Of a DNA stretch of 14,460 nt, positions 6,671 through 13,876 are shown one piece after another. The stretch's first letter is position 1; each line of letters starts with the position of its first letter. The stretch lies in assembly GCA_934270705.1 (NCBI GenBank), contig CAKQQG010000038.1, positions 1 through 14,460 on the forward strand. Direction: 5' to 3'. Origin of the DNA: an uncultured Oxalobacter sp. GTDB taxonomy: Bacteria > Pseudomonadota > Gammaproteobacteria > Burkholderiales > Burkholderiaceae_D. A program made the translations under genes and the position numbers. The notes below the pieces were generated by a model, which saw only the letters and a program-made list of their open reading frames with translations, made no database searches and had not been told where the DNA came from.

Positions 6671-8032
6671 TCAGTGTTCGTTTTCCGGGAACATTTCCGC
6701 AAGTTTTTGTTCCAGATAGTGAATGTTTGTTCCGCCCTTGATGAAGCTGGGGTCATGCATCAGTTCTCGGTGCAGGTCCAGATTGGTTTGTATGCCTTCC
6801 ACCACCATTTCCGTCAAAGCGACTTGCATGCGATGGATGGCCTGTTCACGAGTGGAGCCGTATGCAATGATTTTACCGATCATCGAATCGTAAAACGGCG
6901 GAACCTTGTAACCTGCATAGACGTGCGAATCCACACGCATACCCGGGCCACCCGGCGCATGCCAGGAAGTGATTTTTCCAGGAGAGGGCACGAAAGTGAA
7001 CGGATCTTCCGCATTGATACGACATTCGATCGCATGACCGATCAAACGGATATCACGTTGCCGGTAACGGAGTTTTTCGCCGGCTGCGATCCGTATTTGT
7101 TCCTGTACCAGATCCAGACCGGTGATCAGTTCTGTGACGGGGTGTTCCACCTGAATGCGGGTGTTCATTTCGATGAAATAGAATTCCCCGTTTTCATAGA
7201 GAAATTCGAAGGTGCCAGCGCCACGATAACCGATTTTGCGGCATGCTTCCGCACAACGATCGCCGATACGATCGACAAGACGGCGGGGGATATCCGGTGC
7301 CGGCGCTTCTTCGATGACTTTCTGGTGACGTCTCTGCATGGAACAGTCGCGTTCACCCAGCCAGATGGCGTTCTTGTAATCGTCCGACAATACCTGGATT
7401 TCGATATGACGTGGATTTTCCAGGAATTTCTCCATGTACACTTCCGGATTGCCGAAAGCTGCCTGAGCTTCTGCTTTGGTTGTCGTGACGGCATTGAGCA
7501 ACGATGCTTCCGTATGTACCACCCGCATGCCACGACCGCCACCACCTCCGGCTGCCTTGATGATCACGGGAAACCCTATCTTGCGTGCAATGGAGATGAT
7601 TTCCTGTGGATCTTCGGGCAAGGCGCCATCGGATCCCGGTACGCAAGGGATACCGGCCCTTATCATGGCCTGTTTTGCCGTGACCTTGTCACCCATCATC
7701 CGGATGGAGTCGGAGCGTGGGCCGATGAAGACAAAACCGGATTTTTCAACTCGTTCGGCAAAATCGGCATTTTCGGAAAGAAAACCATAACCCGGATGGA
7801 TGGCTTCGGCATCGGTGACTTCGGCGGCGCTGATGATGGCCGGCATGTTCAGATAACTTAATGCCGAGGATGCAGGACCGATACAGACGGATTCATCCGC
7901 CAGCTTCACATACTTGGCATCCCTGTCGGCTTCGGAATGAACGACGACTGTCTTGATGCCCATTTCACGGCATGCGCGCTGGATGCGCAGCGCGATTTCG
8001 CCACGATTGGCGATGAGAACTTTTTCAAACAT
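6671..8032 (-). CDS. accC: Biotin carboxylase subunit of acetyl-CoA carboxylase
   Basis: Catalyses ATP- and bicarbonate-dependent carboxylation of biotin on AccB, the first half-reaction of malonyl-CoA formation for fatty acid synthesis. The 453-residue product aligns without gaps to the active-site numbering of the E. coli enzyme: K116, K159, the glycine-rich loop [10 protein letters not shown] (160-169), H209, Q233, H236, K238, E276, E288, N290, R292, Q294, E296 and R338 are all present at the same positions. The N-terminus [17 protein letters not shown] is typical, and the short C-terminal tail ends PENEH. It follows accB, with 70 bases between them that hold a terminator-like hairpin. No strong Shine-Dalgarno sequence is seen before ATG 8032, consistent with AccC being made at lower level than AccB. 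A 395-codon open frame on the opposite strand is a shadow. Confidence 0.98.
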   Translation of the reverse strand: MFEKVLIANRGEIALRIQRACREMGIKTVVVHSEADRDAKYVKLADESVCIGPASSALSYLNMPAIISAAEVTDAEAIHPGYGFLSENADFAERVEKSGFVFIGPRSDSIRMMGDKVTAKQAMIRAGIPCVPGSDGALPEDPQEIISIARKIGFPVIIKAAGGGGGRGMRVVHTEASLLNAVTTTKAEAQAAFGNPEVYMEKFLENPRHIEIQVLSDDYKNAIWLGERDCSMQRRHQKVIEEAPAPDIPRRLVDRIGDRCAEACRKIGYRGAGTFEFLYENGEFYFIEMNTRIQVEHPVTELITGLDLVQEQIRIAAGEKLRYRQRDIRLIGHAIECRINAEDPFTFVPSPGKITSWHAPGGPGMRVDSHVYAGYKVPPFYDSMIGKIIAYGSTREQAIHRMQVALTEMVVEGIQTNLDLHRELMHDPSFIKGGTNIHYLEQKLAEMFPENEH

Positions 8033-8070
8033 AATGTGGCAGATTGCTCAGCAAATCGAAAATAAGCGTA

Positions 8071-8104
8071 AAAAAGAGCAGTTCGGATCAGGATGGCTCT
8101 TTTT
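8071..8104 (-). terminator. Terminator-like hairpin at the accB-accC junction
   Basis: Read on the minus strand, AAAAAGAGC (complement of 8096-8104) pairs perfectly over nine bases with GCTCTTTTT (complement of 8071-8079). The loop is 16 bases and the second arm ends in a run of six T. The first arm overlaps the accB stop codon (8103-8105). Only four pairs are GC-rich, so this would be a weak or partial terminator or an RNA-processing/3'-end stability element rather than a full stop. accC, 38 bases further on, has no other obvious promoter. Confidence 0.45.
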
Positions 8105-8570
8105 AACCTATAACAAACAGGGGTTGGCCGAACTCGACCGGTTCGCCGTTTTCGACAAGAATCTGCTTGATGACGCCGGCTGTGTCTGCCTCGATTTCGT
8201 TCAGGAGTTTCATGGCTTCGATGATACACAGCGTATCACCCTGTTTGACTGTTGAGCCGACTTCGACATAAGGCGGATTGCCGGGTGCAGGTGCACTGTA
8301 GAACGTGCCGACCATCGGAGACTTGACGACATTACCCTGTGGTTCGGCCGGTGCTGCTGCATCGGCAGCAATGACCTGGGTGGCGACGTTGACCTGCGGA
8401 ATGGCGGCAGGTTGTGCGATGACCTGCGGTTGTTGCACCATGACAGGTTGTCCCTGCACGGAAGACGTTTTGGCGATGCGAACCTTGCTTTCACCTTCGG
8501 TGACTTCCAGTTCGGCAATATCTGAGTCGGCAACAAGGTCGATCAGCGTTTTCAGTTTACGTAAATCCAT
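8103..8570 (-). CDS. accB: Biotin carboxyl carrier protein of acetyl-CoA carboxylase
   Basis: Carries the covalently bound biotin that shuttles CO2 between the biotin carboxylase and carboxyltransferase parts of acetyl-CoA carboxylase. The 155-residue product begins [20 protein letters not shown], typical of AccB. A flexible Gln/Pro/Ala/Val linker follows (about 36-80), then the biotinyl domain (about 81-155), with the biotin attachment lysine K121 in [14 protein letters not shown]. It also has the thumb-like insertion around residues 92-101 ([10 protein letters not shown]) seen in bacterial AccB. The open frame extends upstream to 8663, overlapping aroQ, but ATG 8570 is clearly the start from homology. 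The upstream sequence is GGG followed by six T, so the ribosome binding site is poor. It sits 35 bases after aroQ and ahead of accC. Confidence 0.97.
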   Translation of the reverse strand: MDLRKLKTLIDLVADSDIAELEVTEGESKVRIAKTSSVQGQPVMVQQPQVIAQPAAIPQVNVATQVIAADAAAPAEPQGNVVKSPMVGTFYSAPAPGNPPYVEVGSTVKQGDTLCIIEAMKLLNEIEADTAGVIKQILVENGEPVEFGQPLFVIG

Positions 8571-8605
8571 AAAAAACCCGCAAATAACAGTTAAATGATT
8601 GGAAA

Positions 8606-9040
8606 TTAGTGTCTGAGTGCAAATTCGATGGCCATCCGGTAACCGTCGGTTCCAAAACCGCATATTACACCTTTTGCAATACCGGATAAGTAGGAATGAT
8701 GACGGAAAGGCTCACGTTGATGGATATTCGAGATATGAACCTCGAAAAAGGGGATGTTGACCCCTGCCAGAGCATCCCGCAACGAAACACTGGTGTGTGT
8801 CAGTCCGCCAGGGTTGATGACAATGGCATCGACATGATCCCGTTGTGCCTGATGGATACGGTCGATCAGCGCTCCTTCATGATTGCTCTGGAAACTGGAC
8901 AGTTTTCCGCCTGCTGCCTCGACAAGCGCGCGCATGTCAGAGACGATATCGTCAAGAGTCGTTCTTCCGTAAATATCGGGTTCCCGTGTACCCAGCAAAT
9001 TCAGGTTCGGGCCGTTCAGAAGAAGAATGTTTTTCGCCAT
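8606..9040 (-). CDS. aroQ: Type II 3-dehydroquinate dehydratase
   Basis: Converts 3-dehydroquinate to 3-dehydroshikimate, step three of the shikimate pathway to aromatic amino acids; type II enzymes form dodecamers. The product has 144 residues. Key motifs are present: [17 protein letters not shown] (9-25) with catalytic Y24 and R19, [11 protein letters not shown] (50-60), [17 protein letters not shown] (75-91) with N76 and H82, and [18 protein letters not shown] (99-116) with catalytic H102. ATG 9040 is preceded by AGGA at short spacing. It is the first gene of the minus-strand run leading to accB, 35 bases on. aroQ next to accBC is common in proteobacteria. A candidate promoter lies just upstream. 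Confidence 0.97.
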   Translation of the reverse strand: MAKNILLLNGPNLNLLGTREPDIYGRTTLDDIVSDMRALVEAAGGKLSSFQSNHEGALIDRIHQAQRDHVDAIVINPGGLTHTSVSLRDALAGVNIPFFEVHISNIHQREPFRHHSYLSGIAKGVICGFGTDGYRMAIEFALRH

Positions 9041-9060
9041 GATTCCTGAAACACAATCGC

Positions 9061-9092
9061 TTTATATTGGATTTTCAGCATTTTGCCGTCAA
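9061..9092 (-). promoter_or_regulatory. Possible promoter of the aroQ-accBC-prmA operon
   Basis: On the minus strand, TTGACG (complement of 9087-9092) and TATAAA (complement of 9061-9066) resemble -35 and -10 boxes, but the 20-base spacing is longer than ideal. The whole gap 9041-9126 is AT-rich and is the only non-coding stretch before a run of six closely packed genes, so a promoter is expected here. The -35 box overlaps a small CCGT/ACGG inverted repeat. Confidence 0.4.
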
Positions 9093-9110
9093 ATAACGGA
9101 AAGAGGCAAG

Positions 9111-9139
9111 AAAAAACGACGGATTTCTAGAATTTGTCG
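9111..9139 (-). terminator. Possible terminator after the unknown minus-strand gene
   Basis: On the minus strand CGAC (complement of 9136-9139) can pair with GTCG (complement of 9117-9120), immediately followed by six T (complement of 9111-9116). The loop contains the self-complementary TTCTAGAA, which includes the TAG stop of the gene. The stem is only four GC-rich pairs, so this is weak; its place at the gene end and the T-tract are the main support. Confidence 0.3.
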
Positions 9140-9753
9140 ATGTTTTCCCGGGGTTTGTCGTTGATGATGCGACGTAATTTATCCAGGTCGGCACGTTCGG
9201 CATGCGGCCCGAAAAACCTGTCGGGTCTTCTTATATCGTCTGCGTCATAGACGGTCAGGTGAACGATTTCATCGCACCAGAGAAAGTGAATGATTTCGAT
9301 GACATGACTTTTTCCGCGTGATTGTGGCGATTCGGAGACATTGAACTCGATTCCGTCGTTCAGGAGAAAAATTTCAATGTCCTTGACGTTGTCCGCGAAG
9401 ATCTGCAAATGAATATCGCTGTGCTCGCCGCCGGTGCCGTTCAAGACTGCGCCTGTGATATACGGGTTGAAGCGTTCGAGTTTTTGCATCAGTTGTATGG
9501 CAAGCAGGCGCAAATGCCGTAGTCTGGCGGGTTGTGTATCGGACAGGAACAGTTCGTTATAGATGCGTACCTCGTTCTCGATAGTCTGGTTGTCCGGTAA
9601 AATTTCACCCGTTATGCGTGAGTTTCCGAGAAGGAGTCGGGCCGCCTTTCGTTTGGCGACATCATAACTTGTTCCTTCCTCTGCTATCATGCGTGCAGCG
9701 GCAATGGCGATTTCCTGTCTGATATTGGCAAGATCGTTAAAGCGGTAGGTCAT
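9127..9753 (-). CDS. Conserved-looking protein of unknown function, degenerate nucleotidyltransferase-like motif
   Basis: Product of 208 residues, no signal peptide or membrane segment. I do not recognise a named family. The N-terminal part (about 11-95) is helical and charged (AAARMIAEEGTSYDVAKRKAAR). The middle, GAVLNGTGGEHSDIHLQIF (101-119), resembles the hG[GS]...DhDh core of the nucleotidyltransferase fold, but the second acidic residue is histidine (DIHL, H115). Later segments KDIEIFLL (124-131) and DEIVHLTVYD (161-170) look like further strands of such a fold. ATG 9753 has AGGAA (8-base spacing) upstream. The gene is divergent from mpl with 74 bases between starts and ends before the aroQ promoter region, so it is probably transcribed alone. 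It could be a non-catalytic nucleotidyltransferase relative or an unrelated fold; the link to mpl is positional only. Confidence 0.8.
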   Translation of the reverse strand: MTYRFNDLANIRQEIAIAAARMIAEEGTSYDVAKRKAARLLLGNSRITGEILPDNQTIENEVRIYNELFLSDTQPARLRHLRLLAIQLMQKLERFNPYITGAVLNGTGGEHSDIHLQIFADNVKDIEIFLLNDGIEFNVSESPQSRGKSHVIEIIHFLWCDEIVHLTVYDADDIRRPDRFFGPHAERADLDKLRRIINDKPRENIDKF

Positions 9754-9827
9754 GCTTGCGTTTCCTGTGCAAACGAAAGAGACGAATTGTCGGGTAAAAT
9801 CTTCATTTCAGCGAGTCAATCAGAATC

Positions 9828-11213
9828 ATGCACATTCATATCCTCGGTATTTGCGGAACCTTTATGGGGGGCGTGGCCGTACTGGCCAAGGCGGCAGGAC
9901 ATACAGTAACCGGTTGCGATGCGAATGTCTATCCGCCGATGAGTACCCAGCTCAGGGAGCAGGGGATTGCGTTAACAGAAGGCTACGATGCCCGGCAGAT
10001 CGATCTGAATCCCGATTTGTTCGTCATCGGCAATGTCGTTTCGCGCGGTAATCCGTTGATGGAAGCCATTCTGGATCGCGGACTTCCGTATGTGTCCGGA
10101 CCGCAATGGATCGGCGAACACATATTGCGTGATCGCTGGGTGCTTGCCGTGGCCGGTACTCACGGTAAAACGACGACGACATCCATGCTGGCCTGGATAC
10201 TGGAAGATTGTGGTTATTCACCGGGTTTTCTTGTCGGCGGCGTCCCGGTGAATTTCGGTATTTCGGCGCGTTTGCATGGCAAGGATGCTTCCCCGTTTTT
10301 CGTGATAGAAGCTGACGAATACGATACGGCTTTTTTCGACAAACGCAGCAAGTTCGTGCATTATCGTCCGAAAACGGCGATCCTGAACAATCTCGAGTTC
10401 GATCATGCCGACATCTTTTCGGATCTTGCAGCAATCGAGACGCAATTCCATCATCTGGTCAGAACCATACCGGGCAACGGTCGTCTGATCGTCAATGCGC
10501 GCGAGCAAGCGTTGAAACGGGTGATCGATCGCGGATGCTGGAGCGAACTCGAGTGGTTCGGCGGTACCGGGACTCAAGGCTGGACGCTTTCGGATGCGGA
10601 AGACGACGGGTTCGATGTGTGGCTTGACGGTGTTCGCCATGGTACAGTCCGGTGGGAGTTGACCGGTGAACATAACCGGCTCAATGCACTGGCAGCGATT
10701 GCGGCAGCAAGGCATGTCGGCATACGTCCGCAGCATGCGATAGAGGCCTTGTCGCGTTTCAGAAATGTCAAAAGGCGCATGGAATGCCGCGGAACCATCG
10801 GTGGCGTTGCTGTATATGACGATTTTGCCCATCATCCGACCGCGATAGCGACCACCATAGCAGGACTGAGAAAAAAAATCGGCAGGGCGGTCGATACCCG
10901 TATTCTTGCCGTGCTGGAACCGCGCTCCAATACCATGAAGCTGGGTGTTATGAAACAGAAACTGCCAGACAGTCTTGCGGATGCGGATCTGGTATTTTGC
11001 TATGGCGAACGTTCTGGAAAAAACGCTCTGGGATGGGACTTGCAGGAAACGTTAAAGCCGCTGGGTGAAAAAGCGCATGCATTTGACGATCTCGACAAAC
11101 TTGCCGACAGGGTGGCTGCATCGGCGCGTGCGGGCGACCACATTCTTGTCATGAGCAATGGCGGGTTCGGCGGCATTCACCAGAAAATTCTCGACAGGCT
11201 TTCCCGAAAATGA
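9828..11213 (+). CDS. mpl: UDP-N-acetylmuramate:L-alanyl-gamma-D-glutamyl-meso-diaminopimelate ligase
   Basis: Murein peptide ligase: attaches recycled tripeptide L-Ala-D-Glu-mDAP to UDP-MurNAc in the cytoplasm, feeding peptidoglycan recycling. The 461-residue product has the three Mur ligase domains. An N-terminal Rossmann part starts MHIHILGICGTFMGG, with the Mpl-type GNVVSRGNP (68-76). The ATPase domain has the P-loop GTHGKTTTTS (110-119), EADEYDTAFFDKRSKF (161-176) and NNLEFDHADIF (187-197). GEHNRLNA (280-287) leads into the C-terminal domain with DDFAHHP (331-337) and LEPRSNTMK (363-371). Together these separate Mpl from MurC. ATG 9828 has no strong Shine-Dalgarno sequence. A possible -10 box TAAAAT is at 9795-9800, without a good -35 box. 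The TGA stop overlaps the next ATG (ATGA), so the two genes are translationally coupled. Confidence 0.96.
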   Translation: MHIHILGICGTFMGGVAVLAKAAGHTVTGCDANVYPPMSTQLREQGIALTEGYDARQIDLNPDLFVIGNVVSRGNPLMEAILDRGLPYVSGPQWIGEHILRDRWVLAVAGTHGKTTTTSMLAWILEDCGYSPGFLVGGVPVNFGISARLHGKDASPFFVIEADEYDTAFFDKRSKFVHYRPKTAILNNLEFDHADIFSDLAAIETQFHHLVRTIPGNGRLIVNAREQALKRVIDRGCWSELEWFGGTGTQGWTLSDAEDDGFDVWLDGVRHGTVRWELTGEHNRLNALAAIAAARHVGIRPQHAIEALSRFRNVKRRMECRGTIGGVAVYDDFAHHPTAIATTIAGLRKKIGRAVDTRILAVLEPRSNTMKLGVMKQKLPDSLADADLVFCYGERSGKNALGWDLQETLKPLGEKAHAFDDLDKLADRVAASARAGDHILVMSNGGFGGIHQKILDRLSRK

Positions 11214-11794
11214 CAGGCGTAATTGTATATTTGCATGGTTTCAAGTCATCGCCCCATTCATTCAAGGCACAGCTTGTTTCTCAAGCGCTTGAGGAAAACG
11301 GTGGCGATTGGCGTTATATCTGTCCCCAACTTCCGTTATCTCCGAAAAAATCGGTGGAAATGATATCCAGTGCCATCCGTGACTGTCCGATGGAGCGTGT
11401 CACGATTATAGGATCTTCCCTTGGCGGTTATTATGCCAACTGGCTGGCGGAACAGTATGCCTGCAAGGCCGTGTTGCTCAATCCTGTCATCGACCCGTGG
11501 CAGATAAAGATACTGGACGATTTGCCGGACAGGAGTGACTTGCGAGTACGCGAATGGCTGGATTTTCGAGAAGGCTTTGAACGTGAATTGAAAGCTATTT
11601 GTGTAAAAAACATTACAAATCCTGAAAGATATCTGCTTTTGGCGGCAAAAGGTGATGAACTGCTGGACTGGCGTCTGATGCGGTCGCATTATCAGGGTGC
11701 ACATCAGATCGTGCTGGAGGGCGGAGATCATGGTTTGACCGATTTCGGACTTTATCTCGAAAAGGTTCTGTCGTTTTGCGGAATCGGAAAATGA
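11210..11794 (+). CDS. yqiA: YqiA/UPF0227-type alpha/beta hydrolase (esterase)
   Basis: Small cytoplasmic serine hydrolase of the YqiA (UPF0227) group; E. coli YqiA is an esterase of unknown physiological substrate. The 194-residue product has no signal peptide. It shows YLHGFKSSPHSFKA (7-20) with the oxyanion-hole HGF, the nucleophile elbow GSSLGG (68-73, Ser70), a likely acidic residue in AAKGDELLDW (D149 or D153), and the catalytic histidine in GGDHGLTDF (H174). Family size is about 190-200 residues. It starts at ATG 11210, inside the last codons of mpl (ATGA overlap), showing co-translation with a murein-recycling ligase. The natural substrate is not evident. No terminator is visible in the 73 bases that follow. 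Confidence 0.92.
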   Translation: MTGVIVYLHGFKSSPHSFKAQLVSQALEENGGDWRYICPQLPLSPKKSVEMISSAIRDCPMERVTIIGSSLGGYYANWLAEQYACKAVLLNPVIDPWQIKILDDLPDRSDLRVREWLDFREGFERELKAICVKNITNPERYLLLAAKGDELLDWRLMRSHYQGAHQIVLEGGDHGLTDFGLYLEKVLSFCGIGK

Positions 11795-11867
11795 CCTGCG
11801 GACTGACAAGGTGCAAATACCCACGGTTTGAGTGCGGTTCGCATTATATTGAGTAACAGAGCGTTGA

Positions 11868-13820
11868 ATGAATTTATTCTTTGAAGAGTCCGGTGAGTTC
11901 AAGACGGGCAGTATTCTGAATCAGGTCGGGGAAGCGTATCAGGTAGAATTGCCGGGCGGGAAACGGGCCAAGGTTCGGGCAAGGGATGTGTTTTTCCAGT
12001 TCGGTACACATGAACCTGTGCAACTTCTGACGGAAGCGGGTCGGATCGCCGACGATATTGATCTGGATTTCCTTTGGGAAGTGGCTGGCGAAACAGAGTT
12101 CGATTATACAGAGCTGGGCAAGGAGTATTTCGGACATGAACTGGAACCGGACGAAGCGGCGGGACTACTGTTGCGCCTGCATTCCGCTCCCATGTATTTT
12201 TACCGGAAAGGCAAGGGACGATACAAGGCGGCGCCAGAAAAGGCATTGCGTGCGGCGCTTGCCAGTATCGAGCGGAAAAAACAGCAAGCCATTATCCAGC
12301 AGCAATATGTCGAGCAATTAAAGCAGGGGATTCTGCCGGAATCCATGAAGTCCAATGCCGTGCAGTTGTTGTGCAAGCCGGACAAGAACGGGATCGAATA
12401 CAAGGCGCTTGAAATGGCATGTGATGACATGCACATTTCTCCGGAACGCCTGATGCTGAATATGGGGGGGATCGAGGGGCCGAAAGCCTTGCATTTGTCA
12501 CGCTTTCTGTTCGAACATTTTCCGCGTGGTGTGGCGTTTCCGAAAATCGATATGCCGGCGGCATCGTTTGAGTTGCCTGTTGCGAACGTCAACGCTTTTT
12601 CGATAGACGATATTACAACGACCGAAATCGACGACGCCTTTTCTGTGACGAGCATGCCGGACGGACGAATACGTATCGGAGTGCATATCGCGGCGCCCGG
12701 GTTGGGTATCCGGCCTGGTGATCCGCTTGATGAGATTGCGCGCAAGCGGCTTTCCACGGTATATATGCCGGGTGACAAGATCACCATGTTGCCTGACGAG
12801 CTGGTCAGTCGTTTTACGCTTAGCGCCGGGGAAAACAGACCTGCGTTAAGTCTGTATGCCATCGTCGATCCGCAAGACTGGTCTGTCATCCGGACCGAGA
12901 CGCGTACCGAGATGATCAGTGTTTCGGAAAATTTGCGTCACAACGATCTGGATAACTTGGTAACGGAAGAAAGTCTGGACAAAAACGAGGGTGAATATCC
13001 TCACAAGGAAGATATCCGGGTGTTGTGGCATTGCGCGCGCGCGTTCGAAAAGAAGCGTATGGAAAAGCGCGAATCGTTCGGCTTGCGTCCCGAACAGACG
13101 AACAGGGTCGATTTCAACTTCTATGTCAGTGATGACGGGGTGGTGACGATCGAACGACGCAAAAGAACGGCACCGCTGGATCGAATCGTGGCCGAATTCA
13201 TGATTTTCGCCAACAGTACGTGGGGGAAATTGCTGCATGAACATGGCATACCCGGCATTTACAGAAGCCAGGGAGCGGGCGGCGGCAGCTGGATGAATCG
13301 CATGCAGGTCAAGATGGTGACGCATGCGGCACCGCATCAGGGACTTGGCGTCGATCAGTATGCCTGGAGTACATCGCCTTTGCGGCGCTATACTGATTTG
13401 GTCAATCAATGGCAGATTCTTGCCTGTATCGATTACGGTGTGACTGCACCGCTGTCGGCGCCATTCAAACCGAAAGACGCCGGTTTGTTTGCCATCGTCA
13501 GTGCGTTTGATTCCGCTTATAGTGCCTATGGGGAATTCCAGTCGAAAATGGAGCGATACTGGTGTCTGAGGTGGTTGTCGCAAAATCATGTCAGACAAAC
13601 CGAGGCTGTCGTCATCCGCGATGAAATGATCCGTCTTGTCGATATTCCGTTGACTATCCCCATGCCAGGCATGCCGACTCTGGCGCGTGGCACACAAGTC
13701 AAAATCGACCTGATTCGCTGGGATGAAGTTGATTTGTCCGTCGAGGCGCGTTTTCTGGATGTATCGGCGAATGTCGATGCGGAACGGATAGATGAGGCAG
13801 AGGAAGAAATCGCGGAGTGA
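11868..13820 (+). CDS. RNase II-family (RNB domain) 3'-5' exoribonuclease
   Basis: Processive 3'-5' exoribonuclease of the RNase II/R family acting in RNA decay. The 650-residue product has an N-terminal non-catalytic region (1-240) with a small SH3/cold-shock-like start (FKTGSILNQ...AYQVELPGGKRAKVRARDV) and a coiled, Lys/Gln-rich helix near 133-155. The RNB catalytic domain runs from about 240 to 540. The metal site reads DDITTTEIDDAF (247-258): D247, D255 and D256 are kept, while the position equal to Asp207 of E. coli RNase II is Glu (E253). The second signature, STSPLRRYTDLVNQ (501-514), is intact. The C-terminal S1-like region is short (about 575-630), with an acidic tail. It resembles the Zam/RNR-like branch more than true Rnb, so I give no symbol. 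ATG 11868 has only weak upstream signals; TATATT at 11845-11850 may be a -10 box. Confidence 0.92.
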   Translation: MNLFFEESGEFKTGSILNQVGEAYQVELPGGKRAKVRARDVFFQFGTHEPVQLLTEAGRIADDIDLDFLWEVAGETEFDYTELGKEYFGHELEPDEAAGLLLRLHSAPMYFYRKGKGRYKAAPEKALRAALASIERKKQQAIIQQQYVEQLKQGILPESMKSNAVQLLCKPDKNGIEYKALEMACDDMHISPERLMLNMGGIEGPKALHLSRFLFEHFPRGVAFPKIDMPAASFELPVANVNAFSIDDITTTEIDDAFSVTSMPDGRIRIGVHIAAPGLGIRPGDPLDEIARKRLSTVYMPGDKITMLPDELVSRFTLSAGENRPALSLYAIVDPQDWSVIRTETRTEMISVSENLRHNDLDNLVTEESLDKNEGEYPHKEDIRVLWHCARAFEKKRMEKRESFGLRPEQTNRVDFNFYVSDDGVVTIERRKRTAPLDRIVAEFMIFANSTWGKLLHEHGIPGIYRSQGAGGGSWMNRMQVKMVTHAAPHQGLGVDQYAWSTSPLRRYTDLVNQWQILACIDYGVTAPLSAPFKPKDAGLFAIVSAFDSAYSAYGEFQSKMERYWCLRWLSQNHVRQTEAVVIRDEMIRLVDIPLTIPMPGMPTLARGTQVKIDLIRWDEVDLSVEARFLDVSANVDAERIDEAEEEIAE

Positions 13821-13837
13821 TTCGGTGTTATAGTCTT

Positions 13838-13858
13838 GAACGATATCCATGATCGTTC
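13838..13858 (+). promoter_or_regulatory. Inverted repeat before the TonB-like gene
   Basis: GAACGAT (13838-13844) and ATCGTTC (13852-13858) form a perfect 7-base inverted repeat with a 7-base spacer, in the 56-base gap between the nuclease stop and the next start. Only a short CTGTTT follows, so it makes a poor terminator. It could be an operator, a hairpin at the 3' end of the nuclease mRNA, or chance. Confidence 0.3.
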
Positions 13859-13876
13859 CTGTTTGAGTGTCGGTCT

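Noticed and set aside
6674..7861. 395-codon open frame on the plus strand opposite accC
   Set aside because: It lies wholly antisense to a perfectly conserved accC. Its translation shows no recognisable domain, and the absence of stops follows from the codon use of accC.
8571..8663. Upstream extension of accB by 31 codons
   Set aside because: The added residues overlap aroQ and do not resemble AccB, whose usual N-terminus [13 protein letters not shown] begins at 8570.
11795..11867. Terminator between the YqiA-type gene and the nuclease gene
   Set aside because: No stem of more than about four pairs and no T-tract; read-through or an unrecognised promoter is more likely.
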